A DNA stretch of 64,000 bases, taken from NCBI GenBank assembly GCA_965644295.1, contig CBFFRP010000214.1:1-64000 (forward strand). Reading direction: 5' to 3'. Below are positions 27,401 through 37,680 of the stretch, in pieces. Below the pieces are notes generated by a model. It saw only the letters and a program-made list of their open reading frames with translations, was not told the origin of the DNA and ran no database searches. The translations under genes were made by a program, and so were the position numbers. Origin of the DNA: Paraphysomonas bandaiensis. Lineage: Eukaryota > Chrysophyceae. How positions within the stretch are numbered: position 1 is the stretch's first letter; every line of letters begins with the position of its first letter.

Positions 27401-27480
27401 TTGCCTACGAGTTATCTATTCTCAAGGGAATTGACCCTGATGTGCCTCGCAACTTAGCAAAGGCGGTTACAGTTGATTAA
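24407..27480 (+). CDS. GFPT1: Glutamine-fructose-6-phosphate aminotransferase (GFAT), 13 exons, with a 69-residue N-terminal extension
   Basis: Makes glucosamine-6-phosphate from fructose-6-phosphate and glutamine, the entry step to UDP-GlcNAc. Exons are 24407-24626, 24670-24841, 24890-25051, 25102-25230, 25348-25429, 25475-25681, 25822-25890, 25970-26131, 26277-26507, 26615-26782, 26879-27124, 27175-27306 and 27397-27480, giving 687 residues. Introns are 43-145 nt; the one at 24842-24889 carries a TACTAAC branch site. The glutaminase domain shows [24 protein letters not shown] and HNGTI. The two SIS domains show [38 protein letters not shown] and KHGPFALI. The C-terminus is [11 protein letters not shown]. 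The catalytic Cys is residue 70, not the usual N-terminal residue. It follows a basic, Ser-rich leader and a hydrophobic stretch ([10 protein letters not shown]). Exons 5/6 are joined at 25430/25474; a second donor at 25444 is possible. Confidence 0.95.
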
Positions 27481-27909
27481 AATATTATTATACATATATT
27501 CTGTAACCTTGGTGTTGCTGTTATGCTTATTTAAGATGTTGCTAATGTCGACAGTTATACATGTGAAGCTTTTCTGAAACTGACATTTGGATGGTGAAAG
27601 TTAATTGTCTTTGTGCATTTACATCAAGCTATATTTACTTCAGCTCTATTTTATTTCATACTCGAGTATTCTACGAAGTATCATACTTCTGTTTAAATTG
27701 CGTGATTCGTATGAGACTAAGAACACGCAAGTAGCGGCTTTCACTTTGAATATAGAATATAGTAATAATATACAACTCATAATGAATTCGTTACAAAATG
27801 AATAACTGCACCAATGTCGTTATATGTAATGTGTCTGAAACTGAAATGTATTGACTGTATAAGACTGCGTCAATATAAGATAGTATAAAAGTGGTTGGTA
27901 GTTGAATCG
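27481..27909. other. 3' flank of GFAT, no supported gene
   Basis: AT-rich sequence. The only sizeable open frame (27605-27805) has no motif and an AT-driven composition. Nothing else is seen. Confidence 0.5.
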
Positions 27910-28200
27910 CTGAATCCCTCAACAAAGTCGGACTCGCTCCTTTTCGTGGTGTTCTGGGGGATAAGTACCGGAGGTAATTCTCCAGGAAACTAACGTGAGC
28001 CCCATATACAGCCAGCAGATATTATATTGTTCTGCCTACTCATATAGCCAAATGCTTGTGCGGTACGAGGGACACTAATAAGAGGTATCACTTGTATAGA
28101 CCTGACGAATAAACAGGCATCCGGGACAGGGCCCACGTCAAGGGCATCCGGGGTACTGAGCTGCCTGCTGAAGTCAAGCATCATTTGATGGTGTAGTAGA
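27910..28200 (-). repeat. R1 element copy (internal part, reversed)
   Basis: Reads CAACAAAGTCGGACTCGCTC, CTTTTCGTGGTGTTCTGGGG, GGAAACTAACGTGAGCC, GACGAATAAACAGGCATCC, and CTGCCTGCTGAAGTCAAGCA. This is the reverse complement of the inner part of the R1 copies at 21150 and 32915. No terminal repeat is present. Confidence 0.75.
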
Positions 28201-28497
28201 AGATCATAATGTTGACAGTGACCTATCATTAAAGCCAGGAGAGTTCATATGTGACATATATATGATGCTGAAGATGACTTGAAGCAGTGATACCCACAGT
28301 TCATTCAGAGTTAAGCCCACGTCATGCCCTGTTGTGTCAGTTGCACTAGAAGAGGTTAAGCGTGATGTACATGTATATATGTAATTATTATACCAACGAC
28401 AACAATGCCTAATTTATGTACGAATTTTAACTCCTCGCAGTTTGATATAATTTATATTACCTCAGAATCATTCTGTGGTGTGGGTGCAGCTGTTGTA

Positions 28498-29055
28498 GCT
28501 ATAACAAGAGAGCGAGTCAGTGCTTAACTCTGATATCCTACTATTGAACGCTACAAAAGCTGCCTGTGCGTCACCGCAAGAACCAAGGTGCAACCACTTT
28601 TGCACTTTGAGAAAACACAGTGGACAACAAGTAGAAAGTTGATATACCAGACATCTGACATCTGTTGACTTCAGGATTTTGATTCCTTCAGGTGAACATC
28701 CAGGGTGCATGACATCAGCAGGCAGCCTAGTACTACTTACAATAATATTGTGGTACTATTGACCCTCAACAAAGTCGGACTCACATCTTTTTGTGGTGTT
28801 CTGGGTAATTAGGATTATGGATTGTTGATTTCTCCAGGAAACTAACGTGAGCCACAAACATTTGCAGCAGATACATCAAAACCCAGGTTTTGGTATTACC
28901 TCGACTTTTTTCTGCCTACTCATAGCCTAATACTTGTGTGGTACAAAAGGAACACTAAAATAAGTGTCACTTGTGTAGACGTCTTTGGGCCCTGACGAAT
29001 AAACAGGCATCCAGGACAGAATGATAACCGGGGTGTTTAAGAGTCTGAACTAATT
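28498..29055. repeat. R1 element copy, mosaic, with R4 fragment inside
   Basis: The left end reads TGCTTAACTCTGATATCC, then CTGTGCGTCACCGCAAG and AAGGTGCAACCACTTTTGC. It is followed by an inner half in the opposite orientation (CAACAAAGTCGGACTCAC to AATAAACAGGCATCC). It ends with GTTTAAGAGTCTGAACTAAT at about 29032. An inverted R4 piece (CAGGTTTTGGTATTACC) sits at 28880-28910. The mixed orientation indicates recombination between copies. Confidence 0.7.
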
Positions 29056-29798
29056 TGTTGAGGGAACAGCTTATATATATAATATGAAATTTCAAGGCAA
29101 GTTCATTGGTATGTCAATATATACAAAGCATAGTTCCCTGGGTCACTATCATGACAATGTCAGTAGTTCTCACAATACAGTTAACCACTACTGTATTCTT
29201 CGATTAACGGCCATATTTCAAATACCTTAGAAATGCAGTTGTAATTATTGCTATCAAACAGCAAAACCCGGTTTCAATTCCCTTACGTATAGATTCCATA
29301 TTGTTTTGAAATAGCACTTTGATTTTTCTTTTGTTTACTAAATTTTCTTCTGGGAACACATATTTCCTCCTCCAGCAAGCAAACTACCAATTGCCATACA
29401 TTCTAGATATTAGGTTTTCAACATCATGAAAAAAAACTATTATACAATTCAACCTAAAGAGAAGGAGTATCGTCCCTTGTCCAATTAAAGTAAAACAGGG
29501 TTTTCGCCCTCGGTTCAAGATTTCACCTCCTTATTATATATGGTTAAATATAACTTACAACAACGTACTTGTACGAGTAAGGTACTTGTGGTACGATACA
29601 ATTTAAATGACAATACATAACAAGTACGCAGAGTACATCTATACTAATTAACAAATAAAAGTAAATATTTACATAATTATTATACAGTGCACTTCGTACT
29701 ACATCTGTCAGCCAACAATAAGTTGTGATCATAAAAACACACATGAGATACCTGTGAGTTGTAAGATACAATTAAATATATCTGCGAAGTAGAACGTG
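29056..29798. other. Intergenic with diverged repeat R7
   Basis: No supported gene. The stretch 29330-29530 resembles 52430-52640: both hold GAGTATCGTYC and a GGTTCAAGATT or GATTCAAATCC element followed by an AT run. The similarity is patchy, and I cannot say what the repeat is. Confidence 0.4.
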
Positions 29799-30872
29799 CT
29801 ACATGCAAATTGATATATTCGGCAGTTCGTGGACTATTTTCTTTCTAGATGATCTACTTCGATCTAAACGTAATGATTGGAGCAATTTCAATAGCCGACC
29901 ATTGGACAACGCGGCTTTGTGTTTGAGAAACATTTTCGACAACAAGATATCCGGTGTTAAATTATCGATATCACATGTCGCCACATAATTTAGCAAACAT
30001 CTTGCAGCTTGAATCTTTTGTTCTTTCGTGAACGACAGTATGCCATATCGCTTTTCCTTAGAACGTGAAGTGATATAAGCTTTTATTTTCTGTACGTATG
30101 ATAGGCGGAAACTAACCAGGAGCTGAATATCGGTAATCATTGCAGCAATCGAATTCATAGAAATCGACAGGTCACCATGTACACTTTTGAGTAGGTTTTC
30201 GGCTTCTTTATACTTCATTAGGGCACCATCATAGACTCCTTTTCGTTTACTGATGTAACCCATGAATATAAGGGCTTCCGCAAGCTGACACGTAGTACCC
30301 GAACCTACATGTCTCGCTAAAATGTTTCGTACACGCTTGAAGCATTCCATGGCGTTATCTGAATGGTCTAATGAGCAGTATACTCTACCGATACTGCATA
30401 TAATACTAATATTGGACAAATCGTCCTCAGCGACAACCAGCTTTCGAGTGTGGAGTGCTTGTAGGCAATTCTCCAATGCTAACTCAGTCTTACCTTCATG
30501 CATATATATCTTTCCCAGAGCATGCATTGTATTCGAAATTGCCACGTGATCATCTCCATAAGTTAACTGCGTCCTTAAGCACTCTTGGAGCCAGAATATA
30601 GAGGAAATATAATCTTTCTGTGCCACACGGACGGCAGCAATACTATAAAGTGTTGATGCAATTGAAGCATAATCTTTGTGGTGTTTCTTGCATTTAATAT
30701 CAAGAGATTCTTCAAATAGCTGTACGGCACGTATATACTTGTGTTCTGCGAAGTACTTCATTCCAAGCTGGTCCATCATATTCGTCACGATCCTGTGGCT
30801 TGGTGGGTATGTTTGTCTTACACTTGCTAATGATCGCTCCAGCTGATCGGTGTGAGTGGACATTTTTGCCAC
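29799..30872 (-). CDS. Tetratricopeptide-repeat protein, 357 aa, single exon
   Basis: An intronless frame starts at ATG 30872 (MAKMSTHTDQLER) and stops at 29799. It contains at least four consecutive TPR-like helical pairs of the kinesin-light-chain type. Examples are LGMKYFAEHKYIRAVQLFEE, LYSIAAVRVAQKDYISSIFW, LGKIYMHEGKTELALENCLQ and IGRVYCSLDHSDNAMECFKR. They cover roughly residues 35-225. The last third is basic (TSRSKEKRYG, LRLDRSRSSRKK) and has no recognisable domain. TPR arrays bind partner peptides; the partner here is unknown. The gene is divergent from the glycosyltransferase-like gene at 31294, with 421 bp between starts. Confidence 0.85.
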   Translation of the reverse strand: MAKMSTHTDQLERSLASVRQTYPPSHRIVTNMMDQLGMKYFAEHKYIRAVQLFEESLDIKCKKHHKDYASIASTLYSIAAVRVAQKDYISSIFWLQECLRTQLTYGDDHVAISNTMHALGKIYMHEGKTELALENCLQALHTRKLVVAEDDLSNISIICSIGRVYCSLDHSDNAMECFKRVRNILARHVGSGTTCQLAEALIFMGYISKRKGVYDGALMKYKEAENLLKSVHGDLSISMNSIAAMITDIQLLVSFRLSYVQKIKAYITSRSKEKRYGILSFTKEQKIQAARCLLNYVATCDIDNLTPDILLSKMFLKHKAALSNGRLLKLLQSLRLDRSRSSRKKIVHELPNISICM

Positions 30873-31127
30873 GGTGAGCTGTCGCCGAAATCGTTGTGAT
30901 CATGCAAAGGTAATTTCTCGCTCGAAAATTTAGTGGCAGTCGTTCTGAGCTAACGAGAGTGGTGCGGAAATATAACGTTCATTACACTGCACCCCTGCAG
31001 CCCATAGCCCGCCATAGCTATGCGTGACTGTCAAGTCCAGTGCACTCGCCGTATTCCTGGTATACCGGTATACAGATGTCCCATCCCCTGCACTGCACAT
31101 CAACTATAAAATTTTCACCTACATCGA

Positions 31128-31222
31128 AAAACTCTAATTTCTTGTGTTTTATGCTCTAATTTCTTGAGTTTTACGTTCTATTTCTTGAGTTTTATGCTCT
31201 AATTTCTTGTGTTTTATGCTCC
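31128..31222. repeat. Tandem repeat of about 21-22 bp, four to five imperfect copies
   Basis: The unit is close to TGCTCTAATTTCTTGTGTTT, repeated with TGAG/TGTG and GCTC/GTTC variation. It lies 72-166 bp upstream of the glycosyltransferase-like start codon, in the divergent promoter shared with the TPR gene. Confidence 0.85.
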
Positions 31223-31293
31223 AGGTATACCGACTCTGCCTGCCTGTGTAGAAGTGCCCAGATATCTGGATATAGAAATGACTAACTGGGACT

Positions 31294-32799
31294 ATGATCC
31301 GCTGTATTGCTGTGCTATCTCTGGTATGGGCTGTGAGCGGGCACAAGAGCAATGCTGCGGTCAAGCACTCAGGAGTATACAGCCCTAACCGCAATGAGCT
31401 GTATGCGGGGGCGTTTCTCATTAGCAAGTCACGCTTACTGCAGTCAGAAAATAATATTAGGGCGGCGTCTTATCCAGAGTCAATAGTTTTGAATGTGGTA
31501 CTGAAGAATTGCCATAATTGTCGAACTCTTCTTACTCGAGATTATCTGGACTTCTGCATTGAGCATTTGAGCTCTAGTAGTAACGTCGTGGGATACCTCC
31601 CTAAATCAGAACAAATAGAAGCAATGAAGTACTACAGCAAGAATATGGCTCAGAATGTGGAAGATATTCGTGATAGCGTAATACTATCGAGACGTTCTAA
31701 TTTTACCTTATCCAGCCTTACGATTGCTATGATTCCGTTTAGCGAAGGTATAGCTAATCCCGGAGGTCGCGAAGAGGAAGTCAATTTCCACCATCGTCTG
31801 ATCCGGCGAAGTTACTTTCAAGCCACATTTTACTCGTTATACCGCTATTTCTCACGCGTTGTAGTGTATGTCTCATCTGCACATGACAAGGCCCTGGTGT
31901 TGCAGTGGGGCCTTCCCTATTACGCCCTGATCGACCTATCAGATACTTTGTCGGACGTTTCGTTAGACAAATATTTCTTCTTTGACCCTGAAAAAAAAAA
32001 TCCACGGCCTTTATCTCAGCTTTTACCCAAGTATGCGTTGCTAGATCTTATATCGAAGCTACGTAATGAGTGGTCGGGCTTTCAATATATCTACTATACA
32101 GAGGGCGATCAAGTTCTACATATGAGAAAGCAGAGAGCATTGTATCATATGATGAACGTGACGTCAGGTGTGGTCATGTTTACTCCACATCGTATGCAGG
32201 TAAACCTTTCAACATTTTGAAGCGTATTGCGTGTGCTGTTGCTTTCTCTATGCTTTGTGTGGCAGCTCGTAGTACGTATGTGGTATGTGCAGGGAATAGT
32301 ATGTGCTATATGGTATTGAGGCATGTATAAATGTAACTCTTTTGACGAAATCTAGACTATTCCCTTGTATCAAGCTGCTCCCCCTGAAATACAAGCCATC
32401 TGGAAACCAATGCAAAAAATTAGTGGGGTGGAACTTATTACGGAAAGGGTTGGGGACATTAGTAAGGGCAGTTGTTGTGATAGTGGGCGTATGCCCTTTG
32501 GAAATTGCGGTAACTGGTGGTACAATTGCCCCAAGTGGGGTTTAGTTAACCACACGACGTGGTTGAAGTTTGGTACCAGTGGATTCACTATGCCGCTGTC
32601 AACTGAGCATCAGGGTGTTTGCACGTATACTCCTCACATTACACTGTGTAATATACCCGAAAATTGTGATAATCGCTTCCCAAGTGTGTTCTACAGTGGT
32701 AAATATCATGCAAGTTATTCTAGTGATCAAGCTTCTGATCTTAGCATGTCGGATATATGTGGAGAGGTGCCTTTCGAGAAGGTCAATGACCATACATAG
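31294..32799 (+). CDS. Secreted or Golgi glycosyltransferase-like protein, two exons, 449 aa
   Basis: Exons are 31294-32199 and 32356-32799, separated by a 156-nt GT-AG intron; codons join cleanly (HRMQ then TIPLYQ). Residues 1-16 (MIRCIAVLSLVWAVSG) look like a signal peptide or type II anchor. Around residue 265 the text FQYIYYTEGDQVLHMR matches the acidic sugar-nucleotide/metal site seen in Golgi glycosyltransferase-like proteins, where an E/D-rich loop follows a beta strand. The second exon is Cys-rich (eight Cys, including SCCDSGRMPFGNC and CTYTPHITLC), consistent with a disulfide-bonded lumenal domain. NFT and NHT are possible N-glycosylation sites. Donor and acceptor sugars cannot be inferred. 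The family call is tentative; the exon structure is well supported. Confidence 0.7.
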
Positions 32800-32914
32800 T
32801 TGTTTTGTATTCCTGTTGTAGCTTCTAGGTTTTATATACAAAATGTATCAGTAATTGACTTTTTGATTTACTCACTCAATAACCATCAATAAATTAAAAT
32901 GTGATCAACATCAC

Positions 32915-33504
32915 GAATTAATATTAGCAATAGGCGTTTAGAATCAGCACCAGCTTAGTAGCTAGATGAAATCTAGTCAAGCTAGATAGACATCTACCAG
33001 TACAAACTCTATTATCCTACTATTTACCGCTACGGACGCTGCTTGTGCGATTCTGCAAGCAACAAGGTGCAACCACTTTTGCACTTTCACTCAAAGCAAA
33101 CACAGTGGACAACAAGTAGAATGTTGATATACCTGACATCTTCAGATTTCAGGAATTCTGAGTCCTTAAGGTGAACATCCAGGATGCTTGACTATATAGC
33201 ACAATCACCCAACACCCTAGCTATTGAGGCTATTCAATTCCCGGATGCTTGTTTAGTTCAGGGCCCAAAGACGTCAACTACACAAGTGACACTTATTTTA
33301 GTGTTCCTTGTACCACACAAGCATTCGACTATGAGTAGGCAGAACAATATCTGCTGTCTATGTTTGCGGCTAATGTTTGTTTGTTGTGAGAGAGAATCTC
33401 TCTAGTACTTACCCCCAGGACACCACGCAAAGGTGCGAGTCCGACTTTGTTGAAGCTCAATATTATCATAATACTATTGTAAATAGTCACAATACTGAAT
33501 TGTG
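32915..33504 (+). repeat. R1 element copy
   Basis: Starts ATTAGCAATAGGCGTTTAGA, with a left terminal segment, GCTTGTGCGATTCTGCAAGC, and AAGGTGCAACCACTTTTGC. The inner part runs from AAGGTGAACATCCAGGATGC, through a GACACTTATTTTAGTGTTCC segment, to CCCAGGACACCACGCAAAGG and GGTGCGAGTCC (33432-33442). It abuts the next copy, which starts with GTTTAAGAGCCAGAACTAAT. Confidence 0.8.
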
Positions 33505-34085
33505 GAGTTTAAGAGCCAGAACTAATTTAGCATTGAAATTCACCTAAGTAGTAGTGTAGTAGTAGTGCTTAACTCTGATATCCTACTATATACTAGCCCT
33601 CAACAAAGTCGGACTCGCACCTTTTCGTGGTGTTCTGGGGGATATGTACCGGAAACTAACGTGAGCCGCAAACATAGTCAGCAGATATTCTTCTGCCCAC
33701 TCATAGCCGAATGCTTGTGTGGTACAAGGGGCACCAGTAAGTGTCACTTGTGTAGACGCCTTTGGACCCTGACGAATAAACAGACATCCGGGAATGGGCC
33801 TACCTCAAGGGCATCCGGGACAGGGCCCACCTGAAGGGTAACCGGAGTATTGGGCTGCCTGCTGAAGTCAAGCATCCGGGATGTTCACCTTAAGAACTCA
33901 GAGCGGAAGTGGTCGCACCTTGGTGCTTGCGGCGACGCACAAGCAGCTTCCGTAGCGTTAAATAGTAGGATAAAGAAAGTGTGTACTGATTAGTTACAGG
34001 TAGAGATCTATCTAGTTTGTCTAGCATTCATCTAGCTACTAAGTTTGTCTAGCATTCATCTTATTAACGCCTATTATTGCTAATA
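33505..34085 (-). repeat. R1 element, complete non-coding copy with terminal inverted repeats
   Basis: The left end has GTTTAAGAGCCAGAACTAAT and TGCTTAACTCTGATATCC. The right end has TAGTAGGATAAAG and TTATTAACGCCTATTATTGC, its rough inverted counterpart. Inside, the order is CAACAAAGTCGGACTCGCAC, GGAAACTAACGTGAGCC, AATAAACAGACATCC, and a GGTCGCACCTTGGTGCTTGC segment followed by GGCGACGCACAAGCAGC. That last segment can fold as two hairpins (GCACC/GGTGC and GCTTG/CAAGC). This is the clearest reference copy of R1. Confidence 0.8.
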
Positions 34086-34089
34086 ATAA

Positions 34090-35675
34090 GACTTTCAATA
34101 TATACTATATTATACTAGAATGCTACAAAATCTGACTGTGCGTCACCGCAAGTACCAAGGTGAAACTTTTTGCACTTTCACTCAAAAAGCGAACGCCGTG
34201 ATCATGCAGAATGTTGATATATACCTGACAACTTCTGGTGAGTGCAGGACATTTTAGTCCTGAAGGAGTTCGGCAACAAAACAACCCCGAAACCACACCA
34301 GTCTTTTGCATACCAGCATAACACATACATCTTCTGATATACTTAATCCGCACTATTGCTGATGTATGTGGAAACACTGCCACTAGTATGTAATATATTA
34401 TATTATGGACTGCCAGGTAAGCGGCCCTGAGAAGCAAACACAATGTATGTATATGTATCCAGTAGTGGATAGAGGCGAATATCTTCTACGAATGTTTACC
34501 TGCTCTTACCTACACGTCCCATGCCCTGGGTACGCTCGCATCTAGAACGCGACACACCACAGACAAACCAAAACGGGTATCATCATTGGAAACCTCTTGA
34601 CGATCTCATTGGAACCCGTAGTTACCAACACGTCCCCACGGCCAACGCTCATGGAAGACTTTCTCACTGCCGGACAGTGGCACTACTGGCTTCGCTACGC
34701 ACACATATCTTCAATCCGACATCATAGGACCAGTCATTCTCGGGGATGCACTTGGCCTTATAGCTAAAAATATGACTTCCAACAATACATACATCACCAC
34801 CCGTGGGACGGTGTCTACGGCCCCCTTTCAAATCGTGACCCCCTATACTGGACACAGAGCGGAGCCAGGCTACCACACAAACTCCTTCCTCTAAGCACAC
34901 ACAACACCCCCCGACTGTTCGACTCTATCCCCGATCGTATCCGAGAAACTGCTGGCTATGTCTGGGACAAGTCATACACAAATGGCTGGAACAGAGCAAA
35001 CGGAAAACAAGGGAATGAAGCCACTGCAGAGCAGCGACATGTACCGACTGCAACCATGTCCACATATTATGGTCCTAAAGTGCCCTCTCACCACGACCTC
35101 GCACAAGTTAGAGAAGAGATTTATCACCAACACCGCCAGGCCCTTGACAATGGCAGGAACACCACAGTCCTCCGTCCATGGTTCTCCAATGCTCTCTCAC
35201 CAAAATCTCCTCCGCAGCCTGGAATCCCAGCCAATACTCCCCAACAAGTTGAGAGATACTGGAGAGGTGACATCACAGCCTCCCAACTAGCAAACGCATT
35301 CGGCCACCGCATCTCCACTACCATATACTAAAACCTCAGGAGTTCCATCAGCTCAAAACATTGATAATAAAAATACTGCGACCACTTTGCAATGGCGGCC
35401 TCAGCATGCTCAAGGAGAGAGGAAGGCGGCATATCAATACTCATATATTCACCACATTCCCCACGCGGTCTCAACTACCTACAGCACTCTCCTATTCCCC
35501 TCACCACACCATTTCGTCTCGCCTCATGACTCCGCCGCGCATAGTCCCAACCTCTAGTACAACAGAGGTGTTACCTAAAGGTGTTGCCCCCTTGACGGAA
35601 CGGTTGCACCATGGTGCTCGCAGCAATGCACAAGTAGTTCCGGGGCGCTAAAAGATAGATAGGATGATCTCGCTC
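34090..35675 (+). mobile_element. R1-related element carrying GC-richer coding sequence
   Basis: The left flank has an R1 terminal segment (GACTGTGCGTCACCGCAAGT, ACCAAGGTGAAACTTTTTGC). The right flank at 35595-35660 has GGTTGCACCATGGTGCTCGC, then AGCAATGCACAAGTAGTTCC and GCGCTAAAAGATAGATAGGA, a diverged R1 right end. Between them GC content is clearly higher. A frame open from about 34764 to 35331 encodes about 188 residues with HHHPWDGVYGPLSNRDPLYW and TPQQVERYWRGDITASQLAN. A second, overlapping frame (about 34728-34891) reads DIIGPVILGDALGLIAKNMT. The choice between them implies a frameshift or overlapping genes. A related segment lies in the R1 copy at 52915-53660. I recognise no domain; function unknown. 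Confidence 0.55.
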
Positions 35676-36593
35676 GTTACCGACAGTAGCACTGAAATAA
35701 AGAATTTTTAGATGTAGATTATAACATCATTACTGTTATTGTTATTCGTGCACCAATATACTGTGTGTGGTATAAATTAGCCGCATTCTATTATCAGACT
35801 AGTAACAATATAATATCTAGATGTAGTAGAAAACCAACAGCTTATAAGCACTTATAGTATCTGGTCTAGAAATAATATAATAGACATAAAATTATAGATA
35901 CATGCCAGCGCTTCATAACTGATAAGAGATAGATGTTCATATTTGGCACAGTTCTCTAGTCAATGATAACACTTACACATGCTTGGCAATTAACGACACC
36001 TCTAATACCGTAATAACAAGAAATTAGAGTCCACTGCACGCAACAGGGAATATGAAGACCATATACACAGGCATCAACAGCCTCAGAACAAGATGAATGG
36101 ATCCACAGGTGATACTAAAATGTGTGCATAATATTACATATTATTATACTATGTAGACAACACAATATAATATATGTATTCATGACAACATTGTCATATA
36201 TATATATTATATATATACAACATGCAGAACGTGCTTATGACAAGACATGGATCCTATACAGGCCCGTGAACGCTATGCTATAGCATGGTGATAAGAGTGT
36301 AATAAAGGGCATATAAGGAATATGCATACATATGGAGATAGTACAATGTATGAATTATTAATGAATGTGCTCTATTGAAGTCTAATAATTCCTCCTATCT
36401 GCAGCTAGAGAAGAAACAGTACCAATACAGCGTATGATGTACGTGTATATATATATTATATAATATGTGTATAGTAGCGTGCATAATACAATGACGACGA
36501 ATGTTAGTTTGGTGTAAGCGCATACAATGTATGTGGTGCATACATATAGCAGTAATGTAATGCGAGTGACGTAATAAGTGTGATAATTAACGC
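35676..36593. other. Intergenic, no supported gene
   Basis: AT-rich DNA. An alternating TA run lies at 36198-36219. The minus-strand frame at 36382-36699 has low complexity and reads through AT-rich repeats, so it is not called as a gene. Confidence 0.5.
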
Positions 36594-36720
36594 TCCAACC
36601 GAATAGCCTGATTTTGGATACAACATACATTGCATACGCATAATAATATAATAATATAGCTATCTTCACCACTACTACATCATGCATGCAATAACACACC
36701 TACTACTTACAGTTGTGTAC
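36594..36720 (-). repeat. R6 fragment (Myb-type ORF tail DNA)
   Basis: CGCTCCAACCGAATAGCCTG, GCATACGCATA, GCTATCTTCACCACTACTAC and CTACTTACAGT match 10307-10381, with two short AT-rich insertions. It is too short to carry function. Confidence 0.75.
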
Positions 36721-36829
36721 TATTATTCATAGATGTGTATGATTTAGGGGACGTTGTACAGCATGGCAAGTGAACGGAGTGATCTAAGCCTACACTACCA
36801 CACTGCAACGCTTAAGAATACACACACAA

Positions 36830-37470
36830 TTTGTGCAATTTGCATCGGGAACTGCCTTACGTGCCTCACGGCAGGCACCAGGGAAAGCAGCAATATACCC
36901 TTCTGAGTTTGGTAATCTGGTGACCTTCCCTTAAGTGTTATGCCAAGTGGCTCGGAGGTATGCAGAAGGTATTGATCTACTGTGAAGAAGCGTTGGAATC
37001 GGCTCTTTCGCTGTCTTAGCCAGTAGCGGAGAACACATACGGAAGAAAGGGGAAAGTTGGACACTAGTGGGATACGAGAGTTTTCCGGTATGTCCAGCAA
37101 CGGGGACGGAGTCGAGAGCTGATATTATGAATGTTGTGTGTGTGATAGGAGGCACACATCCTGATAAGCACAATGTGACCCAAACCCTAAGGAACTGGGT
37201 GCCACTGCTCCTAACCACCTATACAGCATTATATATGGCACTTAAACTCTCCTGTAATATTCTTGGAGCTGTCTCAAAGTCCAGGTTATGAAGATAAATC
37301 GGTTGCACTGACAATACAATGAAATCTCATACAAATGACTGTCAAGATCAGAATTATAGTAAAAGTGAGTCTCTGTTGAACCGAATATTGAAGTTGACTG
37401 TTGCATTTGCCTGGTGCTGATATGAGCGCTCTGTTGAGCCTAATTTAAGTCAAAAAATGTTTTTTTGAGT
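36830..37470 (+). repeat. R3 repeat, longest copy
   Basis: The first part (36830-37100) is repeated inverted at about 58090-58450; both contain TGCCTGCCGTGAGGCAC or its complement and CTTCCGTATGTGTTCTCC. The second part (37190-37400) is repeated at 22710-23072. Minus-strand frames share FFRMCSPLLAKTAKEP with the 58-kb copy (LAKAAKEP there), so the element once encoded a protein. The family is unrecognised. Confidence 0.65.
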
Positions 37471-37680
37471 CAAAATGGGGATAATACATAATAAATGCAA
37501 CATATTTTTACCTCCCCCCTAGTGACTACAAATCCATATAGCTTTATAACTTACCGCTGCTCCGTTAATAACAGTATACTTTGCTTTAATTATATAGGTA
37601 TAATATATATATACATGTGTACATAACAACATTATTATTCGACTTCGCGCAATGATATATCAACTTAGTACTGTCACCTA

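Noticed and set aside
29490-29520. Possible tRNA T-arm (CTCGGTTCAAGATTTC)
   Set aside because: No matching acceptor, D or anticodon arms nearby; part of the diverged R7 repeat.
32303-32545. Plus-strand frame overlapping the second exon of the glycosyltransferase-like gene
   Set aside because: Wrong frame; the spliced frame joins cleanly and gives a Cys-rich lumenal domain.
36382-36699. 105-codon minus-strand frame rich in Tyr/Cys/Ile
   Set aside because: Composition follows alternating AT-rich DNA and part of it is repeat R6.
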